Assembly: GCA_002928955.1 (NCBI GenBank)
Contig: PERT01000026.1
Span: forward strand, 1 to 43,805
DNA: 43,805 bases
Direction of reading: 5' to 3'
DNA from: Hyphomicrobium sp.
GTDB lineage: Bacteria; Pseudomonadota; Alphaproteobacteria; Rhizobiales; Hyphomicrobiaceae
Shown: positions 42,713-43,805 of the stretch, in pieces
How the letters are laid out: every line of letters starts with the position of its first letter
How positions within the stretch are numbered: the first letter of the stretch is position 1
Program-made: the position numbers and the translations under genes
Notes under the pieces: model-generated
What the model saw: the letters and a program-made list of their open reading frames with translations, nothing else
What the model was told of the DNA's origin: nothing
The model's database searches: none

Positions 42713-42787
42713 TGGCTCCGCGGGTAGGATTCGAACCTACGACCATCCGATTAACAGTCGGATGCTCTACCGCTGAGCTACCGCGGA
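42713..42787 (-). tRNA. tRNA-Asn (anticodon GTT)
   Basis: A complete 75-nt cloverleaf on the minus strand, CCA end encoded. The acceptor stem is TCCGCGG with CCGCGGA, the D arm GCTC-AGCGGTA-GAGC, the anticodon stem TCCGA with TCGGA around CTGTTAA, and the T arm GTAGG-TTCGAAT-CCTAC. The anticodon GTT reads Asn codons AAC/AAT. The 244 bp on its 3' side, up to the exported-protein gene, hold no gene and no strong terminator. Confidence 0.98.
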
Positions 42788-43183
42788 ATAAAGTGGCCAA
42801 CTCAGAGCGACGCTCGTAGCAGATACTGGGCGCCCAAGGGAAGACCCTTAGTGCAAAATCGTACCCGGTGCCCAAGTGGCCATTACGATACAAAGGGCCA
42901 CCGTCGTCGCCATGCATCCACGCCGCCGCGGGTGTCTCGGACATGCTGTCGTGCCGCGCGGCGCCAGGGTCAGGGGGATCGGACGCGGCGCGCCGATCGT
43001 CGTCGGTCCAAGGGCAGGTCAGGGCGCCTGTGAGAAGGCCGGATTGGGACGGCAGCGGGCGAAGATCGCATCTCACACCACCCAACTGCGATTTGTCAGA
43101 GCGGGAACTGCCAGCCTGGGAAACAGTCCGCTCCTCGCACCGGGTCGAACACAGAACCCGGTTGCGCTACCAGGATCGAGGCA
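42788..43183. other. Gene-free region between tRNA-Asn and the host-attachment gene
   Basis: About 396 bp with the promoter of the tRNA on one side and of the attachment-family gene on the other. A GTG-started frame (42876-43187) ends in an ATGA overlap with the next gene, but its product is Gly/Arg-rich without recognisable features, so it is not called. No promoter motif is convincing. Confidence 0.4.
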
Positions 43184-43582
43184 ATGACCATCATCTATCC
43201 TCACACCGCGCTAATCGGGGTTGCCGATGGCGGCGGCGCGAAATTCTTTCGCAACCCTGGCCAGGGCGGCTCGCTGGCCTTGCAAGCAGAAGGCGATTTC
43301 CAGCCCGCGCATGGAGCTTGCAATAGCCCCGCCGGCCATCGGCCGCCTGGCGAGCCGTCAAAGGAAACGCAAGAGGCAGCGTTCGCCAAGCAACTGGCCA
43401 ACGAACTCTATCGGCGCGCGCATATCGCCGACTTCGCGGCGCTGGTGCTGATCGCCGATCCGCAGACGCTTGGCCAGATCCGGCCGTCGCTGCACAAGGA
43501 GGTACAGAGCCGGATGATTTCCGAACATGCCAAGACACTGATCAAAGCGTCGATCAAGGATATCGAGAGGTCATTGAGCTGA
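43184..43582 (+). CDS. Host attachment family protein
   Basis: 132 residues. It resembles the alphaproteobacterial 'protein required for attachment to host cells' family, small soluble proteins related to the peptide-release-factor-like baeRF domain. Seen: TALIGVADGGGAKFFRNPGQ (core beta-strand with the A-xF pattern), a variable loop, EAAFAKQLANELYRRAHIAD (helix), LVLIADPQTLGQIRPSLHKE and the C-terminal DIERSLS. The family name comes from an Agrobacterium phenotype; the biochemical role is not settled. GAGG just before ATG 43184 supports the start. It stands alone, with the hairpin-repeat cluster 25 bp downstream. Confidence 0.85.
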   Translation: MTIIYPHTALIGVADGGGAKFFRNPGQGGSLALQAEGDFQPAHGACNSPAGHRPPGEPSKETQEAAFAKQLANELYRRAHIADFAALVLIADPQTLGQIRPSLHKEVQSRMISEHAKTLIKASIKDIERSLS

Positions 43583-43606
43583 CAGTCGCGGGCCGCCTCC
43601 AGGCTC

Positions 43607-43686
43607 CTAGTGGGGCGTCGCGCCTTAATTGACCTGTGCGAGCGGCAAGCTGGTCGTCAATCACGGCGCGTTGAACGCCCCACTAA
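43607..43686. repeat. Hairpin repeat unit B
   Basis: The left arm (43607-43633) begins CTAGTGGGGCGTCGCGCC and ends ATTGAC. The right arm (43656-43686) is its complement with an extra 4 nt and three mismatches: TAGTGGGGCGT and GCGCC and ATTGAC pair. The loop is 22 nt. The right end is CACTAA rather than CACTAG. Same plan as unit A but different arms. Confidence 0.8.
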
Positions 43687-43699
43687 CCCAATGATATAG

Positions 43700-43774
43700 C
43701 TAGTGGCCTTCATGTTGGGCCTAAATCGTCGACGCGTGGGCTGGCACAGCGATTTAGGCGCGACAGGCCACTAG
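43700..43774. repeat. Hairpin repeat unit C
   Basis: The left arm (43700-43728) begins CTAGTGGCCT and ends GCCTAAATCG. The right arm (43750-43774) pairs with both blocks, and the segment between them differs. The loop is 21 nt. The right arm, read from the outside, contains GTCGCGCCTAAAT, close to the GTCGCGCCTTAAT of units B and D. Its terminal CTAG (43771-43774) is also the first CTAG of unit D. Confidence 0.8.
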
Positions 43775-43805
43775 TGGGGCGTCGCGCCTTAATTGACTGG
43801 TGGGC
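43771..43805. repeat. Hairpin repeat unit D (cut by the window end)
   Basis: The first 27 nt (43771-43797) are identical to the left arm of unit B, then the sequence diverges. The right arm lies beyond the window. It shares CTAG with the end of unit C, so the units are packed head to tail. Confidence 0.75.

Noticed and set aside
42876-43187. GTG-started frame ending in ATGA overlap with the host-attachment gene
   Set aside because: The overlap is suggestive, but the product is Gly/Arg-rich, codon use is not coding-like towards the 3' half, and no ribosome site is seen.

Overview
The window is a GC-rich, densely coded bacterial chromosome segment from an alphaproteobacterium, most likely of the order Hyphomicrobiales (Rhizobiales). 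The pointers are: LpxI rather than LpxH in the lipid A genes; a GTTC-N7-GTTC SOS box in front of lexA; a full CtrA-type box (TTAA-N7-TTAA); an S2 protein with a C-terminal helix-hairpin-helix extension; a Hyphomicrobiales-type porin; the order lexA-moeA-moaC; and palindromes of the CTCTCCCC...GGGGAGAG kind. The genus cannot be fixed from the sequence alone. Most of the window is conserved housekeeping DNA. I see no prophage, intact insertion sequence, CRISPR array, toxin-antitoxin pair or defence island.

Layout. 1-6.0 kb: a hairpin repeat, dnaE (replicative polymerase), an orphan TonB-C-domain protein and a convergent RMD1/DUF155 membrane protein. 6.3-22.3 kb: the long plus-strand translation/envelope block rpsB-tsf-pyrH-frr-uppS-cdsA-dxr-rseP-bamA-lpxD-fabZ-lpxA-lpxI-lpxB. 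It links ribosome function, UMP phosphorylation, isoprenoid and undecaprenyl synthesis, phospholipid synthesis, outer-membrane protein assembly and lipid A synthesis. 22.5-28.1 kb: a porin, an orphan OmpR-type response regulator, citrate synthase and glutamyl-tRNA synthetase. 28.1-33.3 kb: comEC, lexA with a well-formed SOS-controlled promoter, moeA and moaC. 33.6-36.7 kb: a more accessory stretch with a YqhA-family membrane protein, a 470 bp gene-free gap, and a two-gene phosphonate module (FAD oxidoreductase plus PhnX). 36.8-43.6 kb: hemB with a repeat-built N-terminus, a small membrane protein, thiL, an L,D-transpeptidase, an exported protein behind a CtrA-type box, tRNA-Asn and a host-attachment-family protein. 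43.6 kb to the end: a cluster of hairpin repeats.

The most unusual items are: (1) short palindromic elements bounded by CTAGTG/CACTAG at both ends of the window, whose arms differ between copies but remain self-complementary, two of them sharing one CTAG; (2) an LpxI of 456 residues with a second, degenerate copy of its C-terminal domain lacking the RIDLPAIG motif; (3) an FAD-oxidoreductase/PhnX pair that could degrade an aminophosphonate without the PhnW transaminase; (4) a palindromic repeat inserted in frame in dnaE; (5) a pentapeptide repeat N-terminus on HemB; (6) an orphan response regulator with an incomplete acidic pocket. All functional statements are read from sequence and family knowledge; no search or computation was run.
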